64,000 bases of DNA, taken from assembly GCA_039190275.1 (NCBI GenBank), contig JBCCYF010000002.1:1-64000 (forward strand). The letters run 5' to 3'. Below, one piece after another: positions 36,341 to 45,326 of this stretch; position 1 is the stretch's first letter; each line of letters opens with the position of its first letter. The notes below the pieces were generated by a model. The model did no database searches, was not told the DNA's origin, and was given only the letters and a program-made list of their open reading frames with translations. The DNA comes from Halovulum sp039190275 (GTDB lineage Bacteria > Pseudomonadota > Alphaproteobacteria > Rhodobacterales > Rhodobacteraceae). The position numbers were made by a program, and so were the translations under genes.

Positions 36341-36826
36341 ATGGTCGATACCTCCGAAGTGGATGGTGAGGCGCAGGACGCGCCCACGAAATCTGGCAAA
36401 TCCGGCATGCTTGTTGCGTTGGTCGGGGCTCTGGTTGCGGGCGGTGGCGGGTTTGCGGCGACCTATCTTGGGTTACTGGACGGTGTCTCCGGCGGTGAGA
36501 GCAAGGCACCGAAAATGGCAGCGCATGCCTACACCTTCGTCCCGCTTGATCCCATTCTGGTCTCTCTGGGCCCGCAGGCACGGGCCTCGGCGCTTCGGTT
36601 CACTGGCCAGTTGGAAGTTGCGCCCGAGGCGGAGGAAGTGGTGACCACGCTCAAGCCGCGAATCATCGATGTCCTCAACGACTATCTTCGTGCGGTCAGC
36701 GAAGACGAGATGGAGGACCCATCGGCATTGGCGATTCTGCGCGCGCAAATGTTGCGGCGCATTCAGGTGGTGACCGGTGAAGGTATGGTGCGCGACCTCT
36801 TGGTTACAGAATTCGTTTTAAACTAA
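36341..36826 (+). CDS. fliL: Flagellar basal-body protein FliL
   Basis: 161 residues. One N-terminal membrane helix (MLVALVGALVAGGGGFAATYLG) and a periplasmic SPFH-like domain (YTFVPLDPILVSLG onwards, ending LLVTEFVLN). FliL surrounds stators and supports torque. GGAG lies 7 bases before ATG 36341; the frame opens earlier at TTG 36320 without a ribosome-binding site. Confidence 0.88.
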   Translation: MVDTSEVDGEAQDAPTKSGKSGMLVALVGALVAGGGGFAATYLGLLDGVSGGESKAPKMAAHAYTFVPLDPILVSLGPQARASALRFTGQLEVAPEAEEVVTTLKPRIIDVLNDYLRAVSEDEMEDPSALAILRAQMLRRIQVVTGEGMVRDLLVTEFVLN

Positions 36827-36836
36827 AGGGTTTACA

Positions 36837-37277
36837 ATGGAACTGATTGCAGATGGACTGCTGATTTCGGCCGCAGGCGTCTCGGCGCTCTATTGCTATA
36901 TTTTGTCTCGGCGGCTGACCGCCCTGCGCAGTATGGACCAGGGGCTGGGCGGGGCGATTGCTGGGCTCTCGGCTCGCGTGGAACAAACCAAAGCCTCTCT
37001 TGCCGATACCAAGGCCACGACCTCGGATCTTTCGCGCGAGTTGTCTTCCGTAACAGCCCGGGCCGAAATCGCAGCGGGTCGGCTGGAACTCCTTTTGGCG
37101 ACCCTGCATGAGTCGCAGGACGAGCTGCGCTCCGAACCCACGCCTTCGGAGCCGACGGAAACTGACAGTGACACCCCATCCTCGGAAGCAAGACGGTCGA
37201 CATCCGAACGTCGGCTCCGCGACAAGGGTGAGATCGTTACGGCGCTTCGTCGTATCGCAGAGGGCGGTGGCCGCTGA
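36837..37277 (+). CDS. Unknown coiled-coil membrane protein of the flagellar locus
   Basis: 146 residues. A probable N-terminal membrane helix (LLISAAGVSALYCYIL) is followed by a helical, likely coiled-coil stretch (about residues 35-95) and an acidic Ser/Thr/Glu-rich tail ending in a basic RLRDKGEIVTALRRI. I do not recognise a named family. Its place between fliL and the motE-like gene, with one-base overlap to the latter, ties it to motor or stator assembly. Confidence 0.8.
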   Translation: MELIADGLLISAAGVSALYCYILSRRLTALRSMDQGLGGAIAGLSARVEQTKASLADTKATTSDLSRELSSVTARAEIAAGRLELLLATLHESQDELRSEPTPSEPTETDSDTPSSEARRSTSERRLRDKGEIVTALRRIAEGGGR

Positions 37278-37879
37278 TGGCCCGGTTCATGGAACGCCTG
37301 TCGCTGTTTCGGGCCAGTGCGATGGCACTGCTGATCGGTTGTTTCGTCGCATCGGCCGCGGTGCGTATGGCCCTCATCGGCCCGGCGCTTGCGGAACAGA
37401 TAACGTCCAACCCCGGTGGCGTATCCACGTATGACGGGTGCAGTCCCGGATCCGAGGAGTTGCTAGAGACCCTGCGTGTGCGTGGCGAAACCCTGGATCA
37501 GCGGGAGCGCGACCTGGCCGAACGTGTTGCACTTCTGGAACTCGCAGAGACCGAGATCCAGGAGAAACGCGCAGCGCTTGCAGAGGCGGAAGAATCGCTT
37601 GCCTCCACAATCGCGCTGGCCGACGGCGCTGCCGAGCGTGATCTGGCACAACTCACCACAATCTACGAAAACGTAAAGCCCAAACGCGCGGCGGAGATAT
37701 TTGAAACCATGGAAGCAAGTTTCGCCACGGGTATCCTGAGCCGGATGGCACCAGCAGCCGCAGCGGAAGTCATGGCCCTCATGACGCCGGAAAAGGCCTA
37801 CTCCGTAAGTCTTCTGATGGCTGCCCGCAATGTCAACGCGGGCGGGACGCCGGTGCAAAACTCGGCATCGGGCAATTGA
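37277..37879 (+). CDS. MotE-like stator chaperone (MgtE-N domain)
   Basis: 200 residues. A signal-like N-terminus, a coiled coil rich in Glu and Arg (about residues 65-115) and a C-terminal MgtE-N-like fold (LTTIYENVKPKRAAEIFETM, ILSRMAPAAAAEVMALM). This is the layout of MotE, the periplasmic chaperone for MotC in rhizobia; here it lies just before motA. Function in this organism is inferred by domain layout. Confidence 0.8.
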   Translation: MARFMERLSLFRASAMALLIGCFVASAAVRMALIGPALAEQITSNPGGVSTYDGCSPGSEELLETLRVRGETLDQRERDLAERVALLELAETEIQEKRAALAEAEESLASTIALADGAAERDLAQLTTIYENVKPKRAAEIFETMEASFATGILSRMAPAAAAEVMALMTPEKAYSVSLLMAARNVNAGGTPVQNSASGN

Positions 37880-37988
37880 GCGTTTCTTAAGGGTTTGGCC
37901 GGATAAATACTCCACGACAGCCCGCGGCTGACCTCGATCTGGTCTGGCTCAATGGCCCCGCACCGCAAACACCCTGGGAGAGTTCACC

Positions 37989-38861
37989 GTGATCGGAGTT
38001 TTTGGCATCGTCATCGTCTTTGCCATGGTGTTCGGCGGGTATCTTGCGGCGGGCGGCAAGTTCGGCATCATCCTTGGAAGTATCGTCTACGAGATGATCA
38101 TCATTGGCGGCGCCGCGGTCGGCGCCTTTGTCATTGCCAACAGCGCGTCCGGAATAAAACAGACAGTCCGCGACGTCGGTATGGTCTTTAAAGGGCCGAA
38201 ATGGAAGGCACAGGATTACGAAGATCTGCTGGTTTTGATGTTCACGCTTATCCGTATCAGTCGTCAGAATCCGATGGAGTTGGAGGGCCACATAGAGGGT
38301 CCGAAGGAATCAACGCTTTTCCAGCGCTTTCCCCGAATTCTCGCAGATCACGAAGCCGTCGACTTGATTTGCGACACGATGCGCGCAGCCGGGATGAATT
38401 ACGACGATCCGCACCAGGTCGAGGAAGTTCTCAACAAGCGGATCGAAGGCAATGTTCATCATGCCGAGCACTCCAGTCACGCATTGCAAAGCATGGCGGA
38501 CGGATTACCCGCTCTGGGGATCGTCGCGGCGGTTCTTGGGGTGATCAAGACAATGGGTTCAATTGATCAACCGCCTGAGGTCCTGGGTAAACTCATCGGA
38601 GGCGCGCTGGTTGGTACGTTTCTGGGTGTTTTCCTGGCCTATGGGATTGTCGGACCATTCGCGACGAAAGTCGCAGGCGTGGTCGCCGAGGATCAGTGTT
38701 TCTACATGCTGATCCGAGAGGTCATGGTCGCGAACCTCCACCGGCATCCGCCCAATATCTGCGTGGAGGTGGGGCGCCAAAACACACCTCATCACCTCCG
38801 ACCAAGCTTCAACGAACTGGATGAAGCCTTGAGATCAGGCAAACAGGAGGCGGCGGCATGA
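37989..38861 (+). CDS. motA: Flagellar stator protein MotA
   Basis: 290 residues, four membrane helices. The N-terminal IVIVFAMVFGGYLAAGGKFG, the cytoplasmic loop with charged residues and PALGIVAAVLGVIKTMG are MotA hallmarks. The start is GTG 37989 after GGGAGA. MotA couples proton flow to rotation through FliG. A MotB gene is not in the immediate neighbourhood, unusual for this pair. The stop overlaps the next gene (ATGA). Confidence 0.92.
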   Translation: MIGVFGIVIVFAMVFGGYLAAGGKFGIILGSIVYEMIIIGGAAVGAFVIANSASGIKQTVRDVGMVFKGPKWKAQDYEDLLVLMFTLIRISRQNPMELEGHIEGPKESTLFQRFPRILADHEAVDLICDTMRAAGMNYDDPHQVEEVLNKRIEGNVHHAEHSSHALQSMADGLPALGIVAAVLGVIKTMGSIDQPPEVLGKLIGGALVGTFLGVFLAYGIVGPFATKVAGVVAEDQCFYMLIREVMVANLHRHPPNICVEVGRQNTPHHLRPSFNELDEALRSGKQEAAA

Positions 38862-41326
38862 TCCTGCTCCCGGTAGCGCCAATCCGTTTAGATCGAATAC
38901 CTAAGGTGCTTACCGTTTGCGCTGCCGTGTGGATGGCGTGCCTGCTCGCCAGTGCCGCCAAGGCACAGCAACCGGCAACCGTGCGCGCAATCGAGCATCC
39001 CGAGTTCTCTAGGCTGGTTCTTTCGCTCTCTGCAAACGTTGACACCAGTCTTGACGTGGACGGTCAAACCGCCCGGATCGGACTGGCGGGCGCTCAAACA
39101 GACTATGACTTTTCCGGGATCTTTGATCGCATGCCACGGGACCGGATCAGAGCGGTTAACACGTCAGTAATCGGATCTGACACCGAGGTGACGTTGAGCC
39201 TTGGCTGCACATGTACCGTGAGGCTAGAGCCCATCGGCAGCAGGTTCCTGGCGATCGATGTGCGGCGGGGTGAGGAGTACGGGCGAACTCGGCCTCGGTT
39301 TTTCTCGCGTTCCACTGCTCCAGAAGGCGGGGAGGTGCCCGAGGGGGAGGAAAATACCCTGATACCGCCACCGTCCGGCGCGCAATTTGCCTCGCCGGCG
39401 TCGGAGTCAGCGCTGGACCGAACTGAGGTAGATCCTTCGACGGTCGTATCTGATGCGCCACCTCAGCAGACTGCGGAGGACGCCCAACTCACCAGCGACG
39501 CGTCCATCGCACCGTCGCCCGTTGAGGCTGCCCGGGGTGAACTTGTCCGCCAACTTGAACGCGCGGTCGAGCAAGGCTTGTTGAGCATAGCACCTTCGGT
39601 GCCCGAAGGCTCGCCGGAGCTCGCCCCATCCAGCCAACCCTCTGATCCGGTGCAAGTTCCCAACGGGAGCGAGAACGTGCGGCGGGCGCCACGCACCGCC
39701 GTCCCAACCCCACCAGAGGGCGATACCCTTGATCCGGTACTTTCAGCCGAAAGCCATATCTCGATCCGGCGCGGGTTTACGGATCCAGGACCCGGTTCTC
39801 ACGGGGAGGAGGTGACCTCCGAGATGGTAGCGCAATGCGCTTTTGACGCACCGTTGGACACGCAAAGATGGTCTTATGCCGGGCTCGATTTCGCCAGTGG
39901 TCTCGGCATGGCCCGGATCGGTGTAACCGATGCCACCGGAGCGATCCGCCCGTCGGGTGTACTGGATCTCGCGCGTTTTTATCTCGCCCATGGTATGGGG
40001 CGTGAGGTCGTAAGCTTGCTGGGCCGACGCTCAGACCCTACCGATCAGCAGCAGTTGCTGCTTGATCTTGCTTTAATCCTGGGGGGAAAAGCGCCCAGTA
40101 CGAATGGACCGGTCTTGGCTGCGGGTGAATGTTCCGGACGCATCAAGCTCTGGCAACTCGCCTCGAATACCGTCAATCAACCGGTCGACGACTATGTTTG
40201 GTCCGGTGCGAAAGAGGCTTTGCTCGAACTTTCGCCAGAATTGCGCCGTGTCGTGGGTCGCCTGGTCGCACAGGGCGCACTCGCAAGATCAGACGCGGGC
40301 GCTGCGCGAGAAATCTTCCAGCTTCTCGACAGAACACCCGGTCAACCGACCGCCGATGAGACAGTTGTGCGGGCGGAATTGAGTTTGCTGGACAACATGC
40401 CAGAGCAGGCGCTGAGGCTTACCGAACCACTGGTGAACTCGGCCCAGATCCGCGATGCTCGGGCGCTCATAACACATGCAAACGCTGTGCTGAACGCAAA
40501 CGCGCCGGTAAGCCCAGAGCTGCTTTCGCGTCTCGATACAGCCCTTTACCAAAGTGATGCAAATGTTCTTGAGCAGCAGCGATTGAGCATCGTGCAAGCC
40601 ATGCTCACCGCGCGCGCAGGTGACCCCGCAACGGCAATGGCCCAGTTGGATCGTAACCTGCGCAGTGGAGACGGTGACCGGGAAGTTCTCCGTGCGGCTG
40701 TCCTAAGAATTTTGGGGGAAATTCCACCAACAGACCGAAGTGGAATACCAAGTATAGAAACAATTCTGCTCGCCATTGATCACTTGGGGCAAGATGTGAA
40801 AAGCGCCGAATTACGGCTTGCCTATGCGGACGCGCTAAATTCTGCCGGTCTCCACAGACTTGCCCTCAGGCTAACCGACACGCCCGACCAATTGCTAACC
40901 CAAGCTCAGGCGCTCATTCGCGCCCGTGCGGAAGTCGGTTCCGGTAAGTTCGACATGGCGATGAAGACGCTGGATGGTCTTCGGTCCGATGAGGCCTCTG
41001 AACTCCGCGCGTCGGTCTACCTCAAGCGGGGACAGATTAGCGCAGCATATGACGCGCTAGGAGGCCGAGGAAGTGCGGGTCTCACTGATACCACTGAGTT
41101 AGCGCTGCTTTCCAGGGCCTGGGATGAATTGCCGGAAGAACCGCTGCAATCGTCACTGGATGGTTTGCTCACCTATGCCCGGATCGAGGCCGGTGAATTT
41201 GCAGCACAGGATTCGCAACTTGAAACTGATAAACCAGATGCACTGACAAGTTTGAATGCGGCCCGAGATGCGCTTGCAGCCGCATCCAGATTACAGTCCG
41301 GACTAGCGCCAGTCCTCGACAATTAG
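38858..41326 (+). CDS. Large secreted protein of unknown function in the motility locus
   Basis: 822 residues. A signal peptide (VCAAVWMACLLASAAKAQ) is followed by a small beta-rich domain (residues ~45-145, HPEFSRLVLSLSANVDTSL) that resembles AMIN domains. A Pro/Ser/Glu-rich linker spans about 150-330, then a long alpha-solenoid, TPR-like half runs to the end. It is coupled to motA by an ATGA overlap, so it likely serves the motor or stator in the periplasm. I recognise no named family. Confidence 0.8.
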   Translation: MILLPVAPIRLDRIPKVLTVCAAVWMACLLASAAKAQQPATVRAIEHPEFSRLVLSLSANVDTSLDVDGQTARIGLAGAQTDYDFSGIFDRMPRDRIRAVNTSVIGSDTEVTLSLGCTCTVRLEPIGSRFLAIDVRRGEEYGRTRPRFFSRSTAPEGGEVPEGEENTLIPPPSGAQFASPASESALDRTEVDPSTVVSDAPPQQTAEDAQLTSDASIAPSPVEAARGELVRQLERAVEQGLLSIAPSVPEGSPELAPSSQPSDPVQVPNGSENVRRAPRTAVPTPPEGDTLDPVLSAESHISIRRGFTDPGPGSHGEEVTSEMVAQCAFDAPLDTQRWSYAGLDFASGLGMARIGVTDATGAIRPSGVLDLARFYLAHGMGREVVSLLGRRSDPTDQQQLLLDLALILGGKAPSTNGPVLAAGECSGRIKLWQLASNTVNQPVDDYVWSGAKEALLELSPELRRVVGRLVAQGALARSDAGAAREIFQLLDRTPGQPTADETVVRAELSLLDNMPEQALRLTEPLVNSAQIRDARALITHANAVLNANAPVSPELLSRLDTALYQSDANVLEQQRLSIVQAMLTARAGDPATAMAQLDRNLRSGDGDREVLRAAVLRILGEIPPTDRSGIPSIETILLAIDHLGQDVKSAELRLAYADALNSAGLHRLALRLTDTPDQLLTQAQALIRARAEVGSGKFDMAMKTLDGLRSDEASELRASVYLKRGQISAAYDALGGRGSAGLTDTTELALLSRAWDELPEEPLQSSLDGLLTYARIEAGEFAAQDSQLETDKPDALTSLNAARDALAAASRLQSGLAPVLDN

Positions 41327-43063
41327 CTGCAATTGGGTTACCTGAACTTTGACCATTGGCACCGATCCAGTGAGCCAGGACGCCGTTTCACAGATGCTGG
41401 CAAAAATGATATTTACCGCGCAACACTTGGGTGAATTACCCTTCGGCCTTGAACGTGAAACAACTCTGTGATCATGGACGTAACTGCAACTGGACAAACG
41501 GTTTCGCGATCCCGCTTCGCCAAACAAATCTGCGGCAACCGAGGCAAATCCCCACCACAGCATAGGCCGATTGTGCAGGGAACTCCATGCTAAATCGATC
41601 AGGTGGCAAGTCCAATTCCCTAACCTCGTGAGCTTCTGGATCGAATAGATCACAGGCTGACTGCGCATTTGTTCCGTGGACCTCTTGGCGATTGCCTCAA
41701 AGTCACCTAACGCTCAATGGGCATCCAGGCTTTAGATGGTTCAGGCTTTCCCTGAGCGAACGCATGCATTCGACTGCCGCCAAGGCTTGAGGATCGGCGT
41801 GTTCAGTTCGAACTCTGCGATGAGATTCTCTAGCGGTGCGTTCTCGTTTTGTAGACGCCGGCGCTCTGGCAATTCGGACCGCCCAATACCCCAAACCTTT
41901 TCCGCTCGTTGTCTTGTGTCGAAACGCTTCGCGGGAAATTGGTCCACCGGATTACCTCAATTCCGTTACATTCCCGACACTGCGGCAGGCGGATGCCACA
42001 TAATCGCCCGCCATCGGTCTCGGCTTGATCTGGCAAAAGAGCCCCAACACATCTTGGTCTCGAGGTCGCGTCCTCGCCATCCGATTTCATGCCTTCTTTG
42101 GGCCGTGCAATGGTTCAGCCTTAAAGCACAAGGATCGCGGTAGAAGCCATTGCTCGCTTGGGCGTGGGAATGGACAGAATCCAATCAATTTGGTCCGCAT
42201 TGGAATGGGAATATGTCTGCTATACGCGCTGCATATTAGGCATCAACATATCACTGGAACATAAAAAGAGACTGTCCTTCCACGCCGGTGCCATCGGCCC
42301 AGCATCACCGGCGCACGGACCACTCCAGGTCCTATGGTTTAGAGGGTGCGATACCCCCGCGATGCGCCTGTCGCAACGTGCCAACGGATCTCGGGCAACC
42401 AACCCCGCGGCTACCCCTTCGGGCGGTAGATTGCGACGATGATGAGGGCGGTGAAATACCGGCCGAGCACGTCGAGGCACCGTTCATACAGAAGCCCCCT
42501 TGGGGCTTGGACAGGAACATATTGCCAGCGTTTACCGTGTTGAGCGCGTCGAACTTCGACTACCGGTCTCGAAACAAACGCGCGCCGCTTGGTTCTCGGC
42601 GACACTTCAGTGGCAATACGGCACTTGAGTTCTGCCGGTGGTGAACGCCCTGCCGAGGCTGTCCGATCCAATCGACGAGGGGACGTCGAAAGGCGCCCGA
42701 GTGCCATACCCTGCCCGGTTTCGGGCCCGGCTGCCGTATTGGCATTCAATGACCGAGACCGTGCTCGCCCGTCTGTTTTTGGGCAGTATCGACGGGCTGA
42801 GAACAGTAGACGACCAGATAAACGATAAGATTTTCAAGGACCATGTGCCCCGCGTAGTCGGTCCACCTCAACAATTGGAGGTATAGCATCGATGAATATC
42901 TCTAGTCGGTTCCCGAGACCTCCGTGGTATCCGGGATCAAAACGGCTTGAATACAAAATCAACCACGGAGCCCCCCGGCCGGGCCATCAACTGCGTCGAA
43001 CCGAGCAACTGCGAACATGATCTGGCAAGCGCCCGGATGGAACCGGAACGCGTGAGAACTGCT
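41327..43063. other. Gene-poor, decayed region with transposase remnant
   Basis: About 1.7 kb without a gene I can support. Short open frames occur on both strands but none has a convincing ribosome-binding site or family match. A minus-strand fragment at 41741-41947 resembles an IS3-type OrfA. A perfect 9-base inverted repeat, CTCCGTGGT (42920-42928) and ACCACGGAG (42962-42970), lies near the end of the AMP-ligase gene. The tract separates the flagellar block from the lipid-type operon and looks like an old insertion scar. Confidence 0.6.
41741..41947 (-). mobile_element. Remnant resembling IS3-family OrfA
   Basis: The minus-strand frame contains RRRLQNENAPLENLIAE then FELNTPILK, which matches the leucine-zipper-like end of IS3-family OrfA proteins (pattern RLKELERENARLKRLVAE..LDI.ILKE). 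The helix-turn-helix part and all of OrfB are missing. Short match, so moderate confidence only. Confidence 0.4.
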
Positions 43064-44497
43064 CTAACCGTTGAGGCTACGCACCAGTGCTTGTGTATCG
43101 ACTTTTGATCGGTGGCGACGGTCCATTGGAATTCGCCTTAGAATCTGCAGGTCGTCCACGCCAAGGGCACCTGCGTTTTCGGCCCAGACCCGATGCTCTG
43201 CGCGGTCACCTTCTATGGCAAGAACAGCCTGCCCACCGATGCGGACCAACGCGGCCTGGCGTACGCCGGGCCACGATCTTGCGGCGGCTTCAAGTGCAAA
43301 CGGGTAGAGCATTCGACCGCCGCTCGGAACAGCTGCGCCGTGCCGTCCCAATAGCCAAAGCCTGCCAAGGTCGTCCAGGACGCCGGCGTCACCGGTCCTG
43401 TGCCAGGTTACGCCGCCTTCGCGTAATTTGGTTTCCGCGTCGTCCCCGGGATCCAGATAGCCCGCATTTACATGCGCGCCGCTCACTTGTATTTCGCCTT
43501 CGCTGATCCTCAAGGACACCTCTGGCACCGGTAGGCCGGCAAGTAGCCCAAGCCCATTGGTCATCGACGCCTCGTCCTCGGGCGAAATCGACGACAGGTT
43601 CACGGCCGCGATCGGCTCGGCCTCGGTCGAGCCATAGACGGCCGTGATCTTCAACGAAGGTGCATATGACCGCAGGCGGGCAAGCAGATCGGGAAACACC
43701 GGCCCGCCGCCTGTAAAGAGTGTCCGCACCTCCGGTACTGCGCTTGCCCGGCTGAGTGTGTCGCAAAGCGCGGGCGGAAGAAGAAGGCGGGTCACACCAG
43801 TATGGCCGATCCAGTCGCGGAGCGCGTTGGGTGTCACACGGTCCGGACGGCTCATACGCCAGTTCGGAAGTACGGTCGTCCGCCCCTCGGCAAGGTTCAG
43901 CAGAGCAAAAACCGGAAAGGCGACCAGATCGACCTCGTGGTCATCACTCGCAAGGATAGGTGCGACCGCGGCATGCTGCGCCATGAGAAACCGGTGGCTG
44001 CGCGGGATCGCCTTCGGCAAACCGGTGGTCCCAGATGTAAAGGAGATCAGTGCAATGTCATCGGGCACAGACTGCGGCAGCGGCATATCCATTCTGTCCG
44101 CCACCCGAGCGGGATCAAAAACCGGCCGAGCCCAAAGTCCGGGTATTAGCAACCGCAACAAACGGTAAAAACCCGTGGCACAAAGACCGCGAACATCGGT
44201 CTGGCGAACCGCATGACGCACACCATTCAATCCCATCGCCGGTTCCGGCAAAACCGCAACGGCGCCGAGCGCCCAGATCGCCGCAAGCGAGGCATAGAGG
44301 TCGGCGCCGACCGGCATGGCCAAAAGCAACCGGTCGCCAGGCCGGACGCCACGGGAGGCCAAATGCGCGGCAATACCGTCTGCACGCGCTTTCAGATCCC
44401 CGAAACTTACCTTGTTCCCATCTCCCTCAATCAGTGCGGTGCGCGGCCCATGAGCCCGCACCGCGGCTTCGAACGCCTCGATCAGGGTCTCAGCCAA
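43064..44497 (-). CDS. AMP-dependent acyl ligase, OleC-like
   Basis: 477 residues. The adenylation core has SFTSGTTGLPKAIPRSH (phosphate loop), YGSTEAEPIAAV (aromatic-adenylate motif), TGDAGVLDDLGRLWL and the C-terminal RHRSKVD with the likely catalytic Lys. The pattern is closest to the OleC/fatty-acyl ligase-like branch rather than acetyl- or propionyl-CoA synthetases. It should activate a carboxylic acid as acyl-AMP. Last gene of the UbiA operon, overlapping the GNAT-like gene by 8 bases. Confidence 0.87.
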   Translation of the reverse strand: MAETLIEAFEAAVRAHGPRTALIEGDGNKVSFGDLKARADGIAAHLASRGVRPGDRLLLAMPVGADLYASLAAIWALGAVAVLPEPAMGLNGVRHAVRQTDVRGLCATGFYRLLRLLIPGLWARPVFDPARVADRMDMPLPQSVPDDIALISFTSGTTGLPKAIPRSHRFLMAQHAAVAPILASDDHEVDLVAFPVFALLNLAEGRTTVLPNWRMSRPDRVTPNALRDWIGHTGVTRLLLPPALCDTLSRASAVPEVRTLFTGGGPVFPDLLARLRSYAPSLKITAVYGSTEAEPIAAVNLSSISPEDEASMTNGLGLLAGLPVPEVSLRISEGEIQVSGAHVNAGYLDPGDDAETKLREGGVTWHRTGDAGVLDDLGRLWLLGRHGAAVPSGGRMLYPFALEAAARSWPGVRQAALVRIGGQAVLAIEGDRAEHRVWAENAGALGVDDLQILRRIPMDRRHRSKVDTQALVRSLNG

Positions 44498-45326
44498 GGC
44501 GACGCCCCATCAGCGCATAGCGCCGGAACACCTTCGCCCCGTTTCCGGCGCTGCGCAGGGCGGACAGGTTGTCGTCGTGGATGAGTGCATGGATAGCGCT
44601 CCGGTACCCAAGCCGTTTCGCCTCCTGATAAAACCGGGCGCTCAATGCGTGACCGGCGCCTTTTTGCAGGCTGGCATAGGTTTTGAGAATAACCGCACCG
44701 GGCTGCGGTCCCTCGGCATAGTTCGGAACGCCAAAGAGAAACCCCCGCAGCGCGCCATCCGGAGCACGCGCGAAAAGAATAAGCTCTGGCCGCAACAGCG
44801 GAACTACTGGCCGGTACATATCCAAGAAGGCGTCAAACCCAATGGGCTTAAAGAACGGATTGCGTGAGAAAGCGTCGCTCGAAAGGGCGTGGACTTGGGC
44901 GAAAAGTGCCTCTTCATCGCGGCCGTCCCAACACTCAACGGTCAAATCGGCCGGCGGCTCGGGCATCCTCTGATCAAGCACATGCAGGTCCACGATTGCC
45001 GAAAAGTAGCTGCTGATCGGAACGAAACCGGCGCGCGCGAACGCCTCGTTGTCCGATGCGTTGCTGCGCGGTTCCATCAAAAACGGCGGGCGCGTTCCTG
45101 CTTGCGTGACAAGTCTATAGCTGTGCCAGGTGTCGCCGTCCATCGGACCGATCAATCCTGAGGCACCATCAGACCGTGCCCGCGCCTCAATCTGGCCGAG
45201 CACTTCCGCCCCCGACTCCGGCCCATTGCAAGAGAAGCGACCGACCGTCATTGCGGATGCTCCATTCCACTTTGGACCGTCAGGAAACAGCGTCGCCCGT
45301 GCGCCCTCGACCTTGAAAACCTGCAT
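44490..45326 (-). CDS. GNAT-like acyltransferase
   Basis: 278 residues from ATG 45326, which overlaps the upstream stop (TAATG). An N-terminal part with GPMDGDTWHSYRLV and PPFLMEP and a C-terminal half (FFKPIGFDAF, LILFARAPDGALRGFLFG, LKTYASLQKGAGHALSARF) fit a large GNAT-fold protein. It probably transfers an acyl group to an amine; partner and substrate unknown. Longer frame to 45698 lies inside the neighbouring gene. Confidence 0.72.
   Translation of the reverse strand: MQVFKVEGARATLFPDGPKWNGASAMTVGRFSCNGPESGAEVLGQIEARARSDGASGLIGPMDGDTWHSYRLVTQAGTRPPFLMEPRSNASDNEAFARAGFVPISSYFSAIVDLHVLDQRMPEPPADLTVECWDGRDEEALFAQVHALSSDAFSRNPFFKPIGFDAFLDMYRPVVPLLRPELILFARAPDGALRGFLFGVPNYAEGPQPGAVILKTYASLQKGAGHALSARFYQEAKRLGYRSAIHALIHDDNLSALRSAGNGAKVFRRYALMGRRLG

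Noticed and set aside
41303..41668. 121-codon minus-strand frame after the 822-residue gene
   Set aside because: It overlaps the end of that gene, has no good ribosome-binding site and no family resemblance.
42411..42749. 112-codon minus-strand frame in the decayed region
   Set aside because: Its C-terminal part looks vaguely protein-like, but I could not match any family and there is no clear start signal.
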